Assembly (NCBI GenBank): GCA_020284085.1
Contig: JACEVL010000057.1
Location: 733,204 to 797,203 of the forward strand
Source of the DNA: Aporrectodea caliginosa
Taxonomy: Eukaryota; Annelida; Clitellata; Crassiclitellata; Lumbricidae
Direction of reading: 5' to 3'
DNA: 64,000 nt
The position numbers and the translations under genes are program-made. Under the pieces are notes generated by a model that was not told the DNA's origin, did no database searches, and was given only the letters and a program-made list of their open reading frames with translations. Shown piece by piece: positions 33,182 to 44,819 of the stretch. How positions within the stretch are numbered: position 1 is the first letter of the stretch; every line of letters begins with the position of its first letter.

Positions 33182-34108
33182 AACAAGAAAATTCGTCTGG
33201 AAATTTTGCACCAATCTCCGATCCAGTTAAAATTCTCCAAAGGGACTACCATAAAAGATGAAATATTTATGCTCTGCAAACAACATTATCGAGACAGCAT
33301 TGTTGTCTACGACCGCAACAATACGGCAGCAGTGAAAGATGTCATCGCTCTACCAGGAATACGTCCGCTGGACATAGCAGGTTGCAGCGCTTCAAACTGT
33401 TTGTATGTACTTCACGAAGAAACTGATTGCCATTCAGTGTTACGCATCACGAAAGAGGAAGAACATCAGTTTAACATATCTCCATGGATTAGTGATCTGA
33501 GACGGCCAATGTCTAGCATATCCGTATCTTCTAATGGTAACCTTGTAATCCTTTCAAGGGAGCGCATTACAAGTGAGATTCTTTCAGGGCAGGATAAACC
33601 GAATCCTGTACTTGTCAAGATATGTGACCTGAATGGTTCCTTGCAGCACGAAATAGTACTGTCCACAGATATTCTTAGTATCGTAAATATTTCCAATGTC
33701 ATTCAAAAATCCAATGGAAATCTTCTATTGCTTTCCATTAACCGGTCAGAACAAATCATAACGGAGATCGATACGACCGGGAGAATTTTACGCCAATTCA
33801 AGTCAGCACTTTCTGCATCGGTTGCTACAGCCTCGGTAGATATTCAGGGAAGAATTTTGGTATGCGATTGGCGCACCAAAATGGAGCTTTTCGACCCCGA
33901 GCTTCATCCTCTGGATTTTAAGAGTCAGAAGCAGTATGAGGGACAGTTCCGTGACCCTTCTAAATTTCACTACAATAGCGAGAGGAGAAAAAAAAAGAGG
34001 TACACAAGAAATAACATTTTTTTTAGCTCAGGAGACGTTTCGTCTGGAAGTTTGGCAACAATCTCCGATCCAGTTAGAAGTCGTCGAAGTGACTACCATG
34101 AAAGATGA
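33182..34108 (+). pseudogene. Propeller-family unit A, 3'-truncated
   Basis: The frame carries the whole repeated order of the family: HQSPIQLKF, IVVYDRNNTAAVKDVIALPG, IAGCSASNCLYVLHEE, ISPWISDLRRP, SSISVSSNGNLVILSRE, VKICDLNGSLQHEIVLSTDI, SNGNLLLLSI, ITEIDTTGRILRQF and MELFDPELHPLDF. These are NHL/WD-like blades of about 40-45 residues. Homology stops at HYNSERR (about 33986) and the last segment present in unit B is missing. The frame then runs through an A-rich stretch into the start of unit B. Possibly a decayed gene copy. Confidence 0.65.
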
Positions 34109-34913
34109 AATATGTATGCTCTACAAACAACATGGCCATTACAAAATTGTTGTTTATGACCGCAACAATACGGCAGATGTGAAGGACGTCATCGAACTAC
34201 CAGGAATAAGTCCGGTGGAGATAGCAGGTTGCAGCGCTTCAAACTGTGTGTATGTACTTAACAAGGAAGCGCATTGCCATTCAATCTTCCGCATCACTGA
34301 AGATGACGAACATCTGTTTAACATATCGCCATGGATTAGTGATCTGAGGCGGCCAAAGTCTAGCATTTCCGTATCTCCTAATGGTAACCTTGTAATCCTT
34401 TCAAGGGAGCGCCTTACAACGGATGTTATTTCAGGGCGGCATAAACTGCAGAATCCTGCCCTTGTAAAGATATATAATCTAAATGGTTTCTTGCAACACG
34501 AAATACTTTTGTCCACAGATATTTTTAGTGTCAAATATACTTTCCAAGTCATTGAGAAATCCAATGGAAATCTTCTATTATTTTCTATTAGCCGATCAGA
34601 TCTACTATTAACGGAGATGGATACAACCGGGAGAATTTTACACCAGTGCCAATCTCCACTTTCGGGAAGGCTTGGTGTCAGCTTTCTAGATATTCATGGC
34701 AGAATTTTGTTGAGCGATAAGCGCAGCAGAATGGAGCTTTTCGACTCCGAGCTTAATCCTCTGGATTTTACGGGTCAGAAGCAGTATGAGGGACAGTTCC
34801 TTAACCCTTCTAAATTTAATTACAATAGCGAGATGAATGAGATAGTGCGTACTTGTGATCTCACGGGCGCTAACACCAGAGTTTTAACTATCTTCCGTTT
34901 CACAGAGAAATAA
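34027..34913 (+). CDS. Propeller-family unit B (intact NHL-like exon)
   Basis: An acceptor-like TTTTTTTTAG at 34017-34026 is followed by an uninterrupted frame to TAA at 34911. Blades in order: VTTMKDEICMLYKQH, IVVYDRNNTADVKDVIELPG, IAGCSASNCVYVLNKE, IFRITEDDEHLFNISPWISD, SSISVSPNGNLVILSRE, VKIYNLNGFLQHEILLSTDI, LLLTEMDTTGRILHQ, FLDIHGRILLSDKRSRMELF and a closing TGANTRVLTIFRFTEK. About 290 residues would make a beta-propeller of roughly six blades, a protein or peptide interaction module often found C-terminal in TRIM-like and receptor-like proteins. No N-terminal exon could be assigned with certainty. Confidence 0.7.
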
Positions 34914-34965
34914 AACAATAAACGATCATAACAATGCATTTCTTTTTAAGCGTATTAAGTACTTT

Positions 34966-35165
34966 CGAAATCTCGTGTACCCTAATGCTCGTATTTTAGA
35001 GATTACCTGAAGTTTTAACTAACCGTGCTGAAATATCTGTTCTATTTGATGTTTTCGTTAAAAATTGAAATCTTGTGTAACCTAATGGTCGTATCTTAGC
35101 GATTACCTGACTCTTAACTAACCGTGTTGACATACCTATTCTATTTGTTGTTTACGTTGAAACTT
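34966..35165. repeat. Downstream tandem repeat of the propeller units (two copies)
   Basis: GATTACCTGAAGTTTTAACT with TAACCGTG and surrounding sequence occurs twice, about 96 bp apart. Two more copies lie behind unit C (about 36515-36600 and 36662-36770). It is likely a 3' flank amplified together with the coding unit. Confidence 0.8.
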
Positions 35166-35589
35166 TTACATTATACGTATGAACAATTTTGTGTCCTTGC
35201 TTCGTGTTCTTTATTTTGAGAAATTATCTTATTACCTTTGCTGACATTTTGGCAGAAACGGATGACGAGTTGAGCCCGAACGAGATAAGAATGGCGTTTC
35301 AGGACACTATCAAATGACACGCAACATATTACATAAACATCTACTAAAAATTAGGCATTTGAATAAGGCTAAAAACTGAATGACTACGATGCCACCATTA
35401 TCTGCATGTACACATTAATTTCTCAGTCATTACAATCCGTCTATGAGCGCTGCTAAAGGACTAAGAACGAGAACCCAGTTATTTAGGCTAATGTCGTTTT
35501 CCACTTGCTCACTTTTTATAACTTAAGTTCTTGTTTCTCTGACCTATTGACATTTTGACGTGGCTTCTCAAACGTATCATGAGTTTGGC

Positions 35590-36462
35590 AACAATCTCCG
35601 ATCCAGTTAGAAGTCATCCAAGTGACTACCATGAAAGATGAAATATGTATGCTCTACAAACAACATCGTCAATACAAAATTGTTGTCTACGACCGCAACA
35701 ATACGGCAGATGTGAAAGACGTCATCGAACTACCAGGAATAAGTCCGGTGGAGATAGCAGGTTGCAGCGCTTCAAACTGTGTGTATGTACTTAACGTGGA
35801 ATAACAATGCCATTCAGTCATACGCATCACGAAAGATAAGGAACATCAGTTTAACATTATCACCATGGATTAATGATCTGAGGCTTCCAGTGTGTACTCT
35901 ATCCGTATCTTCTAATGGTAACCTTGTAATCCTTTCAAGGGAGCTCCTTCCATGGGAACTGCCTTCAATGGATCTTCTTTCAGAGCAGCCTAGACCGAGT
36001 CCTGCCTTTGTAAGGATCTATGATGCGAATGGTTCCTTGCAACACGAAATTGAATTGTCCACAGATATTTTCTGTTTAAGATATGTTTCCAATGTCATTC
36101 AGAGATCAAATGGAAACCTCGTATTGGTTTCCAAACCCGACCAAATTAAACTACTGTTAACGGAGATCGATCCGACTGGAAGAATCTTACGCCAATATCA
36201 ATCACCTCGGTTTGGATACTCCGACGTTAGATTTGCAGAAATCCATGGCAGAATATTGATAAGTGATTGGCGCGAGACAATGGAGCTTTTCGACTCTGAA
36301 CTTAATCCTCTTGACATAACGGGTGAGACGCTGCACGACGGACAGCTCGTTCTCCCTTCTAAATTGCACTATGATAGTGAGAGGAATGAGATATCGCGAA
36401 TTTATTATCTCATGGGTGCTAACATCAGAGTTTTAACTATCTTCCGTTTCACAGAGGAATAA
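35590..36462 (+). pseudogene. Propeller-family unit C, stop and frameshift
   Basis: The 5' part (35590-35804) is nearly identical to unit B, through CCGGTGGAGATAGCAGGTTG. It ends in an in-frame TAA after CVYVLNVE (35802). Homology continues in another frame from about 35810 (SVIRITKDKEHQF), and from 35860 the third frame gives WINDLRLPVCTLSVSSNGNL to the end of the ORF (TGANIRVLTIFR homologue, then TEE and stop at 36460). The rest of the propeller is open. One nonsense change and small indels make it a likely pseudogene, or an allele of one. Confidence 0.65.
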
Positions 36463-36512
36463 AACACGCAGGAGGAAGTTAATGACGATGTGGACGATTT
36501 ACACATTGAATG

Positions 36513-37015
36513 GTTTCGACACCCCACTGGACGTATTTTAGCGATTACCTGAAGTCGTCTAACTAAGTGTGTCAAAATATTTGATTCATACGTTGAGAAT
36601 TTTACATTATTCGAATAACTAAAAACAACTTTTTTCTGATTAATAACGCTGTGTATTTGCATTGAATAGTTTTGACATCTCGTGTTGCCTAATGATCGTA
36701 TCTTAGCGATTACCTGAAGTTTTAACTAACCGTGTTCAAATATATTATGTATACTACGTTGAGAATTTTACATTATTCGCATACTTAGCAATAAAAAACA
36801 ATTTTATTCGTCTTACTTCATGCATTTTATTAAAAAATTATTCTTTTACCCTTGTTGACATTTCGTCAGCAAGGGTAAGAGGATACTCTCGAACGAGATT
36901 GGAAAAAAATTATCCTCTTACCCTTGTCTACCCTACTAAGTTAAATTAGCTGAAGTTCTTGTTTCTCTGACCTGTTGGCATTTTGACGTGGCTTCTCAAA
37001 CGAATCAATGATTCT
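36513..37015. repeat. Downstream flank of unit C, duplicated from the unit B flank
   Basis: It contains two more copies of the TTAGCGATTACCTGAAGT repeat. A further segment (36950-37012: AGTTCTTGTTTCTCTGACCT, TTTTGACGTGGCTTCTCAAA) matches 35525-35585, just upstream of unit C. Hence the duplicated module is coding unit plus about 0.6 kb of flank, and a fourth module begins here but lacks coding sequence. A small hairpin (TTACCCTTGTTGAC / GTCAGCAAGGGTAA) is at 36845-36878. Confidence 0.75.
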
Positions 37016-37650
37016 TGACATGTCATGAAGCAAACATCGACTGATGGATGACCTGTCTTGTCTTGTCTTCAACCATCCTCGATCCGAGGGTTGGTCGCTC
37101 CATGGACAAGCCTTCCCCACCTTTTTCTATCTTTCATCTCCGTCAACAATCGATGAAAAGGTAGTAATGACCTGTGCGTCATTACTAAGGTCCCATTGGA
37201 ATCAATTGTAGTAAACTATCTAATGTTTCTTCCTCGACAGGTCGAGAGATATTAATCGATCATGGCGGAGACCTCTACCAAGCACTTGTCTCAGACAACC
37301 ATAAATCACGGGGAAGGGGGGGGCAGAGGGGACTCTCCCCTCCCCAAAGTTTTGACTGCCCCCCAAATGCAAAAACTGGCCCCCGAAAAATCAGCCTTTC
37401 CTAAAATTATGTACAGCTTTTCGCCACTGCTTGTCTGACATCTTTTCTCTGTTCATTAATATGCTTCTCTCCCGCTTCAACGCCTCGATCGTATCGTTTA
37501 GTTCGTGAAGAAGCTGGTGCCCTGCTTTTGGCTTTCGAGTGGCGCTTTAGAAGTTTGGAGATTACGATTACGATTACGTCACCGGGAAATAGTGGAACGT
37601 ATTATTTTGCACGAAGCAGGCGGAGCATGTAATATAGGAGACGAAAAGCT
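37016..37650. other. Repeat-derived non-coding DNA
   Basis: 37310-37420 has runs of GGGGGGGCAG and CTGCCCCCCAAA typical of a transposon end. 37500-37575 holds a copy of the GAAGAAGCTGGTGCCCTGC dispersed repeat (plus strand) with (GATTAC)n after it. No gene was seen. Confidence 0.45.
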
Positions 37651-37656
37651 GACATA

Positions 37657-37930
37657 GTGTCTGCAATGTGCTGTGTTCCATCACGATCGATACTCATTAA
37701 TATATCAAGAATATCTCTGGCAAATGCATTGGTTTCCAGTCGCCTAGACTATTGTAACTCGCTTCTTACTTGTATCAATAATTCAAACATACTGAAGCTG
37801 CAGAGGGTTCAGAACTCTTTGGCTAGAGCCATAACAAATACCATCCAAATAACATCCAAATATGAACATATAACCCATCTGCTTAAATCTCTGCATTGGC
37901 TTCCTGTTCAGCGAAGAATTCGTTTCAAAC
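37657..37930 (+). mobile_element. CR1-like LINE reverse transcriptase fragment
   Basis: The segment ALVSSRLDYCNSLLTCINNS, KLQRVQNSLARAITNT and LKSLHWLPVQRRIRFKL is the conserved thumb region of CR1/Jockey-type RT. Homology ends at 37930. Both ends are truncated. Confidence 0.8.
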
Positions 37931-37934
37931 TGAG

Positions 37935-40900
37935 GACTAAAGGTGCCCGTGCACGGATCTTGGAACTTGGGTCCATTCGACTCCATTGTCGATTTACTTT
38001 TTTTGTCACAAAAAATTAACGAAGAGTCTGATCTTGATGAACTTTTTCTTGTTTGTTTGTTTCGATGAGATCTACATCCAGGTAAAATATAGGCACCAAA
38101 TTCAGGATCAGTCAAGGTCATTTCAAGGTCAGAAAAAACGAAATCTAACAAAAATGGAAGTAAAATAATCAGACCTCGGACAATAATTGTTTAAAATGGT
38201 TAATTCTTTCTTATATTTTTCGTCTTTATAAGGGCTATCTGTGATAAGAAACAAGGCTGCTAAATTTATGCCGATCAAAGGTTATCTTAAGGACAAAAAG
38301 GTCAATTTAAGAGAAAAATCAGAGGGAATGGCCATAACTCAGGAAACTATTGTTCTGTTTGAGTTATTCTTTTACCTGTTAGCTCGGGCCGATAAGGGCT
38401 ACTTTCCAGAAGACACAGTACTAAAAGGCTTACACAATCCAAAGCGCCCATCTGCCCTACTGCTCATTACTCCAACCAAACCTAGCGAGTTGAGATGAGA
38501 CGAGTAATGTGAAGACATCAATCATATAATTGAATTATGAAGGCATCCATTGAAGGCCACTATGCTAAATGTATTGCGCTAGCTAAATATCGTCATCATG
38601 ACCACGATGATCTCGATCAATGACATCATTACGATCAGCATAATCACTATTGTAATGAGCCTCGTCCTAATTATTAACAAGGAGAGTAAACTCATAACAT
38701 TCTCCTATACGCGATATTAATTTTAATAGGTAGATGGCAAAGGTAACAGCGCTCGCTAATAAAAGTCAGTTTCCATTAGATCATTGACAGTTTTGATCAT
38801 TCGCCATTTTGATAATTTTACAGTAAACCTCTTGCCTGAAACTGACATTTCGATGTTGTACTTTAAAACGTTTAGCCTGAATTCTGAGAGATAGATACAC
38901 TTCACTCACTCGATGAGTGTGGGTCAATTCAGGGTCATGCCATCCTTCCATGGCATTGTCAATGCTGTATGTCTCTCTACTTCTTCGGTCCCTCCATACT
39001 TATATATAGGCCTAGGTCTACGTCAACATAGACAGAACAGCAATACTTGGCGAAGAACAGTTAAACGTAGACCTATCAGAAAATTTGCTACCGCGAAAAC
39101 AAATCGGTACGCCAACTCCTAGGCGCCGTTTGACTTGCATACAGTCGATACTGGTATGTTTCTGTGCCATAAATAAATTGCGAAAAGTCCCCACATTTTG
39201 CCAAAATGGTCTCAGAGTGCCGCTCCCTCTGCTCCAATGGCAACGCTACTGTGGATGAGCAGTCAGAGACTATTAAGATTTAAGTTGAGCCGAAATGACA
39301 CAATTAACTGAGCAGAACGAGCAAGTAGCCTACATTTAGATAATTCAAACGTTTGGTCCAGCACAGTTCAAGTTTTTAAGTCTAATCAAAGATAGACAAG
39401 TAGATGGCCTTTTTGAGTAGTGATAAGACTTTAACATAACAACAGATTGTATATACTAAATACTGTAGTTTTCTGAACCACGAGCTCCAATTTCAAAGAA
39501 ACTTTTACTGTACAGGAAGCCAATGCAATGATTTAAGTACTTGGGTTATGTGTTCATATTTACCTTGATGTTTATTAGCCAAAGAATTCTAAACTATCTA
39601 GAGATTGGTCTTATTGATACCAGTAAGAAGTGAATTTACAACAGTAACGATGGCGAATGGAGAGCAATGCATTCACCAGAGAAATTCTAGTAGACATAGA
39701 TATATGACGCCTAACTCTGCGCAAGCCGCGAATATGCATGTTTTACGATTTAAAGATATAATAATATTGACTTAGTTTGCAAAGACAATGGAAATAATAA
39801 CACCCTGGTTACGAGCAGAAACATCGAGTTTCCCTGTTTGAAAGGCTTAAACCATTTAAACCATTTAAGCTGTTGCGGAGTGCCAAGCAGCAGAAATTCG
39901 GTTTCTATGGGTTAAAGTCGTCTATGACCGTCATAAAAGACTACGTCTTCTCAAAGGTACCGGCAACATACACATATATAATAGATGTGCTTGCGTACAT
40001 ACAGATATCCAGGTATAAATACATACATGTACATGTAGGCCTATAATGTCATGCACACATACATACATACATACATTGACATACATACGTACATACTGTG
40101 TCATAAAAACGTATTCCTATATAGCACATACCTGCATATCTACCTGCCTATATATATATGACCTACTTAATAATGTACAAATAACTTGATATTCTTGATA
40201 TTTGAGGTGATTCGTATGTGTAGGCCTACGCAAACGACCTGACAAAAGACGATGGCTGTCAGATTTGATAGACCGTATAAGAGAAGATTTTGATGGCTTA
40301 CTTTCACCGACATTCTGTAGCGAACAGCCCGCAGCAAAGACGCCCGTTCATAATAGATTTTTTTGTATTTTCGTTTAATGAAATATCCAGCTGACAAACC
40401 GCAGCTAGTTACAATCTATTGAGTTCAGTGTGTCATTCGTCTGTAAACAGGCAGCTGCCGAACAAAACAACATCGAATCTTATATCCACGACAGATAATC
40501 GTTAAGACATTAAGACATTAATTAATAGGCTATTTTTCATAAAATGAAGAACAGTATGAGGCCGACGTCGAGTCCTCAAAGTCCCTTGTTGGAAGGGTAC
40601 GATGAGAAATAGTGAAGACTGGAGTGAAAGAGGCTTGAGTTGGTTCGGCGAACACGAGGCACCAGCGAAAGGAGAAGGCCGGGTGTCACAAGGAATAACA
40701 GCCGACGATACTGCTGACGTCGTAGGCCCTGCATTTCTATTCTTCAGTGACGGGGCATAGGCCTATATGCCTCAGCTACGTAGGCCCACACAACGCCATT
40801 ATTAAGCAGCTCCTTGTATTCGATGCGTGTCACATTTTGTTAGGCTGTCACTCTATTCAAAAGTATAGGGACCTACTCTCAGTGGAAGGTTCATTGGAGA

Positions 40901-41840
40901 ACGTGTATACAATGCATAGCGCAGTCGTCTGGACTGCGATAGTAGGCTATAGCTCCGACCGGAAAGCATCCCAATGGTCGAGATTCCGCCAACCTCGGAT
41001 ATGTCGTGCAAAGTAGGATGGCGCGTAGTCAAGAAACGGGTGGTAGTGACAATTAAGGCCAAGGAGGTCGGAGATGGTTACATAGAGCAGGGCTTATTCT
41101 AACGTACAGCTGGACACAAAGTGTGTAGTTGGGAAAGAAATTTGTGCAGTCAAAAATCATATTTTGTGCAGTTACTTTTTGCAGACCTAATCGTATAAAG
41201 CAACAAAAGTAGCTAATAATTAAGCTTGTGGTAAAAGTATAAGACACGTTGAGGGCAGTGGATTAAGTTTTAAACTTCTTTTGACTGCGCAACTGGCATA
41301 AGATACACAAATACAGACAGAGACAATACAATACACATGAAAGTTTATAGTCCACTCTAACAAGTCTTGTTAAATTCCGCTATAAACTTTCATCGCACGA
41401 GAGCGCGTTTCGCTACATTCCTAGTCACAGTGCAATGTGAATAGATGAGTTTTAAGTTTTGTTTTAAATTGAGCAAAAGATGTGCACTGGCGAACTGAAG
41501 TTTGAAGACTTCCGTTTGAAGGGTCCTGAGACAGAGAAAGAACGATTTCCAAACTTCAGGTTTGTGCGAAGTACGGTAAAAAAAAATCCCCTCGCGTGGA
41601 CGATTGGTGTCCTCTAGTAGGCCCTATTGAAAATAGAAAATGGCGTAACCATAGATGCCATTTTTGAGGGAGAGGTTTCAGAGTGGATTTGATACACGAG
41701 GAGGGAGTTTTAGAAGGCGATACAGGCGCGGAAGCCAGTGAAGTTGTTGCAGTATTGCCGTGATGTGATCTCTAGGAACAAGACGATTTATTTCGTATCG
41801 TATTTAAACATTTATAAAGCGCCTCTCGTAGGGTGAACCG
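37935..41840. other. Long non-coding region with scattered microsatellites
   Basis: Short ORFs at 38241 and 38913 have no recognisable motif or splice context. ACAT runs lie at about 40055-40085. 40365-40430 is LINE-3'-like. 41380-41840 may be the 3' flank of the LINE at 41842-42669. No exon is supported. Confidence 0.35.
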
Positions 41841-41841
41841 T

Positions 41842-42669
41842 TCAGAAGCGCTCCCAGTGCGTTAAGCCCCGCGAAAATAAACAGGTTTTGAGAAAAGCGA
41901 AGGAAAAAGAGAGACTGCCAGAGAGAATTTTAGAGCGAACAGAAGGAGAAAGAGCATTCCAAAGAGAGGGACCAATTGAAGTAAAGGAACGAGCCTGAGC
42001 CATAGCAGTTCTACTGCGGGGAACCAAGAGGTCAAGTCTATTGCATGAACGAAGTGGACGATGGGAGGAAGCTGAAAGAGGCCGAAGTAGGACGCCAACC
42101 AGATATTTCGGGGCAAGACCCCTCTGAGCCTTGAAGATCAGAGAGAGGATTTTAAATTGTATGCGAGCATGCAGAGGGAGCCAATGAAGTTCGTGAAACA
42201 TAAAGGTAGAGATGTGAGAGTACCGGGGAAGGCGGGCTATCAGTCTAGCAGCTGTGTTGAGGACCGACTGAAGAGGAGAGAGACGAACCTTAGGAAGACC
42301 AACAAGAAGGGAATTGCAGTAGTCAATCCGAGAAAAAACAAAAGCATGAACTAAAGTTGTGAAGATAGAGGAGGAGATAGAACGACGAATGACCCTGAGA
42401 CGCCTTAAGTGAAAATAGGAGGAGCGTGTGAGATTAGAGATGTGATCAGTAAAGGTAAGTGAACTATCAAGGGTAACACCCAGATCGCGTACACTTGATG
42501 AGAAAGAGAAGAGGGGAAACTTTTCAGAGAGGAGAGCAAAATCAAGTTTATGGAGCTGCTGAGGGGTACCAAACCCGATGAATTGAGTCTTAGAAGCATT
42601 AAGGGAGAGGCGATTAGATGACATCCAGGAGTGGAGATGATTAGAGAGAGATTGAATACTCCCGACCAT
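41842..42669 (-). mobile_element. CR1-like LINE reverse transcriptase C-terminal half
   Basis: A 275-codon open frame begins just after the catalytic region: WMSSNRLSLNASKTQFIGFG, SSSVRDLGVTLDSSLTFTDH, VHAFVFSRIDYCNSLLVGLP, LHWLPLHARIQFKILSLIFK, APKYLVGVLL and GPSLWNALSPSVRS. The order and motifs match CR1-like RTs. The frame is intact to the stop at 41842; the 5' portion with the YADD motif is absent. Confidence 0.88.
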
Positions 42670-42961
42670 GCTATAGTAGTATAATGATATGTTTAAATAT
42701 TAAACTTAAAATTTGTAGTATATCAGTTACAGTAGGTGGTGGACATAAAAAAAGTACGACCGACTCCACACGTGGGACCAACACGGTGAGCAGAAGGGAC
42801 CCCCGCAGATCGACCGACTTGTTTAAGTTCAGGCTCGATAGTATAACTAAACTAAGGGATGCCACCGACCTACATCGCATGCGGCCCGATGTTTTCACAA
42901 AGACCGAGTTAGGGGTAACTGTAGGTAAGTACGGTATAGTGTTGTAAGTTAGAGTGTTATC

Positions 42962-43904
42962 TTAGCGGTCACCCTCCTCCTTCTCTAGGCTTGGGACTAG
43001 CTCGGCCAGATGGGCGGAATCACCAGTCGTCAAATTGGAGGCAACACGTTGAATGCTTTTAGCAGAATACACTGGAATCAACTTCGACGGCGAATCGGCA
43101 TGGCTCTCTATCATGCTCGAAAGGCTCTGTTTGCGTCCAAACGGAGAAGAACTCATCTCCACAACATTTGTAAAGCTCTGCTTTCTTCTAAATGGCGAAG
43201 CAGCAACAATGTCATATGGTGATGCCTTATAGGAGTTCGTACGCACCATTGGTGAACCAACTAAAGCTGGTGAATTGCACACTCGACTTGCAGCAATAAC
43301 TGAACCAGCTAAAGCTGGTGAATTGCAGGCTCGATTTGCAACAAAAACTTCTTTACAGGGACTAATTGATGACGGAAAACAATGATCGTTCACTGGCTCA
43401 ATGTCATCGATTGGAAAGAGACCATACGCTGCTTGTGACAATCGTCTCTGTGCAAAAAGCCCTTGTCGAGGAGAATTTTCCAAAGGCATATCACACAGGT
43501 TCATGCGATTTTTGATCAGCACTTGGCTCGTTTTGTTACTGTAGGCATCGGAATTGACATAATCGCCTGTGCTATCAGGTGACAGTACGATTGTACCAGA
43601 TAATCTTGCAATCTCAACTGGTTCTTCATATTTCTGTTTACTGGTGAAACAGCCGTTCTGTATTGTTTTCTGGTTCTTTGCCAGATCTCCACCAGCATTT
43701 TCGTCTTCTGTAACATCTCTACTATCGCTTGATTGTGAACACGTCCCATTTGCAATCACTGGAGAATCACGCTTTTGTGTGCAAATGGACGATTCAAAAC
43801 TCGATAAAAGTTCATCTCTGTCAGAGTTCTGAATTTCTGGAGCACTTTCACATCGTTTAGAATCAAAACCTTGATAGATCTTTGGTGGTGGAATTTTACT
43901 GTCA
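42962..43904 (-). CDS. OXR1/NCOA7-like gene, last visible exon (disordered region)
   Basis: After a TGTGTTTGTTTAG acceptor this exon continues the GRAM-like exon in phase (AG|T completes Ser). It encodes about 313 Ser/Asn/Asp-rich residues, with an internal repeat (ACNSPALAGSVIAASRVCNSPALVG) and two SPF.RKQS motifs that look like phosphorylation sites. No fold is evident. This fits the low-complexity linker between GRAM and TLDc domains in OXR1/NCOA7 proteins. The frame ends at 42962 without a TLDc domain. The last codons lie in sequence resembling a repeat at 11650 (CCTCCTCCTT), so the stop may be transposon-derived or an unseen donor may lead on to TLDc exons. Confidence 0.6.
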
Positions 43905-44124
43905 CTAAACAAACACAAAGACAACAGCATGTATGCATGTACTCACATATTTACATATTACCTCTGAAGAACCACTCATAGGTTATCTGTTGACAACCTG
44001 TCCGATTTGTCACTAACAGGTGACAGTACGATTGTACCAGATAATCTTGCAATCTCAACTGGTTCTTCATATTTCTGTTTACTGGTGATACAGCCGTTCT
44101 GTATTGTTTTCTGGTTCTTTGCGA
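43575..44124. repeat. 107-bp direct duplication of OXR1-like coding sequence
   Basis: 43575-43681 (exonic) recurs at 44018-44124 (intronic, 0.1 kb upstream of the exon) with about one difference. The shared block starts near AGGTGACAGTACGATTGTAC and ends at TTTTCTGGTTCTTTGC. Confidence 0.92.
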
Positions 44125-44630
44125 CAATACCCTTTAAGTTTACAGTACTGGTACTTCAGAAGATTTACAACTTTTTAAGATTTGTTTAAACTCCCAAATA
44201 CATGTACTTTGAATAAGTGAAAACTATAGCCCAGTTACTAGAAACAGTCTGCAATAAAATCATAACAAGCTAGAGATGAGTGGTAAAACCGTCAGACACA
44301 TAGTTCCATGGACCAGGTAGCTCAAAACAAAGACCAAAAAATGACAAAAAGCCAGTAAAAGGTGTTAACACATTGGCCCATATAATCTTTACCTTTGTAT
44401 TTTTTCACCATTGTTGCATATGACACTTAAGTGTGTGAATGTATGCATATTTACAATACAATCATTCAATTCCAATATATCTCACATGTCTGAATAATTA
44501 GTAAACGAGTGCTACAACTTAAAATACCCAAACATAATAAGTATATCTGTTATATACATAACCCAAAGTTAAAATACATGTAAATTAGGTCGTGGAGAAA
44601 TGTATTCAATTGTTGGAAAAAATTAACAAC

Positions 44631-44803
44631 CTTTGCCATTTCATGGCCGCAATGTCATCCACAATAGCCAATCGAACGACATATTCAAATGGTGCTACCA
44701 TGACATACGATGTAGAACCACGATCCATCACCAGACGATCTGATACGTTTGGATCGAACATGATCGTATTAGTGGTAACCAACAAAGTACCACTTACCAC
44801 TCC
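44631..44803 (-). CDS. OXR1/NCOA7-like gene, GRAM-like exon
   Basis: The minus strand reads GVVSGTLLVTTNTIMFDPNV, SDRLVMDRGSTSYVMVAPFE and YVVRLAIVDDIAAMKWQ. This matches the family pattern GVVxGxLLVTPNxIMFDPxxSDPLV found after the LysM domain in OXR1, NCOA7 and their homologues. These TLDc-family proteins protect against oxidative stress and bind the V-ATPase. The acceptor is TTGCCAG at 44804 (phase 0) and the donor G|GTTGTT at 44631 (phase 2), compatible with its neighbours. In the usual protein a CQ or GQ pair precedes GVV, so the true acceptor could lie slightly further out. Confidence 0.75.
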
Positions 44804-44819
44804 CTGGCAACCAGACATT

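Noticed and set aside
38241..39122. Two ORFs of 69-85 codons in the 38-39 kb region
   Set aside because: No domain, no splice context and no sign of repetition elsewhere; compatible with chance.
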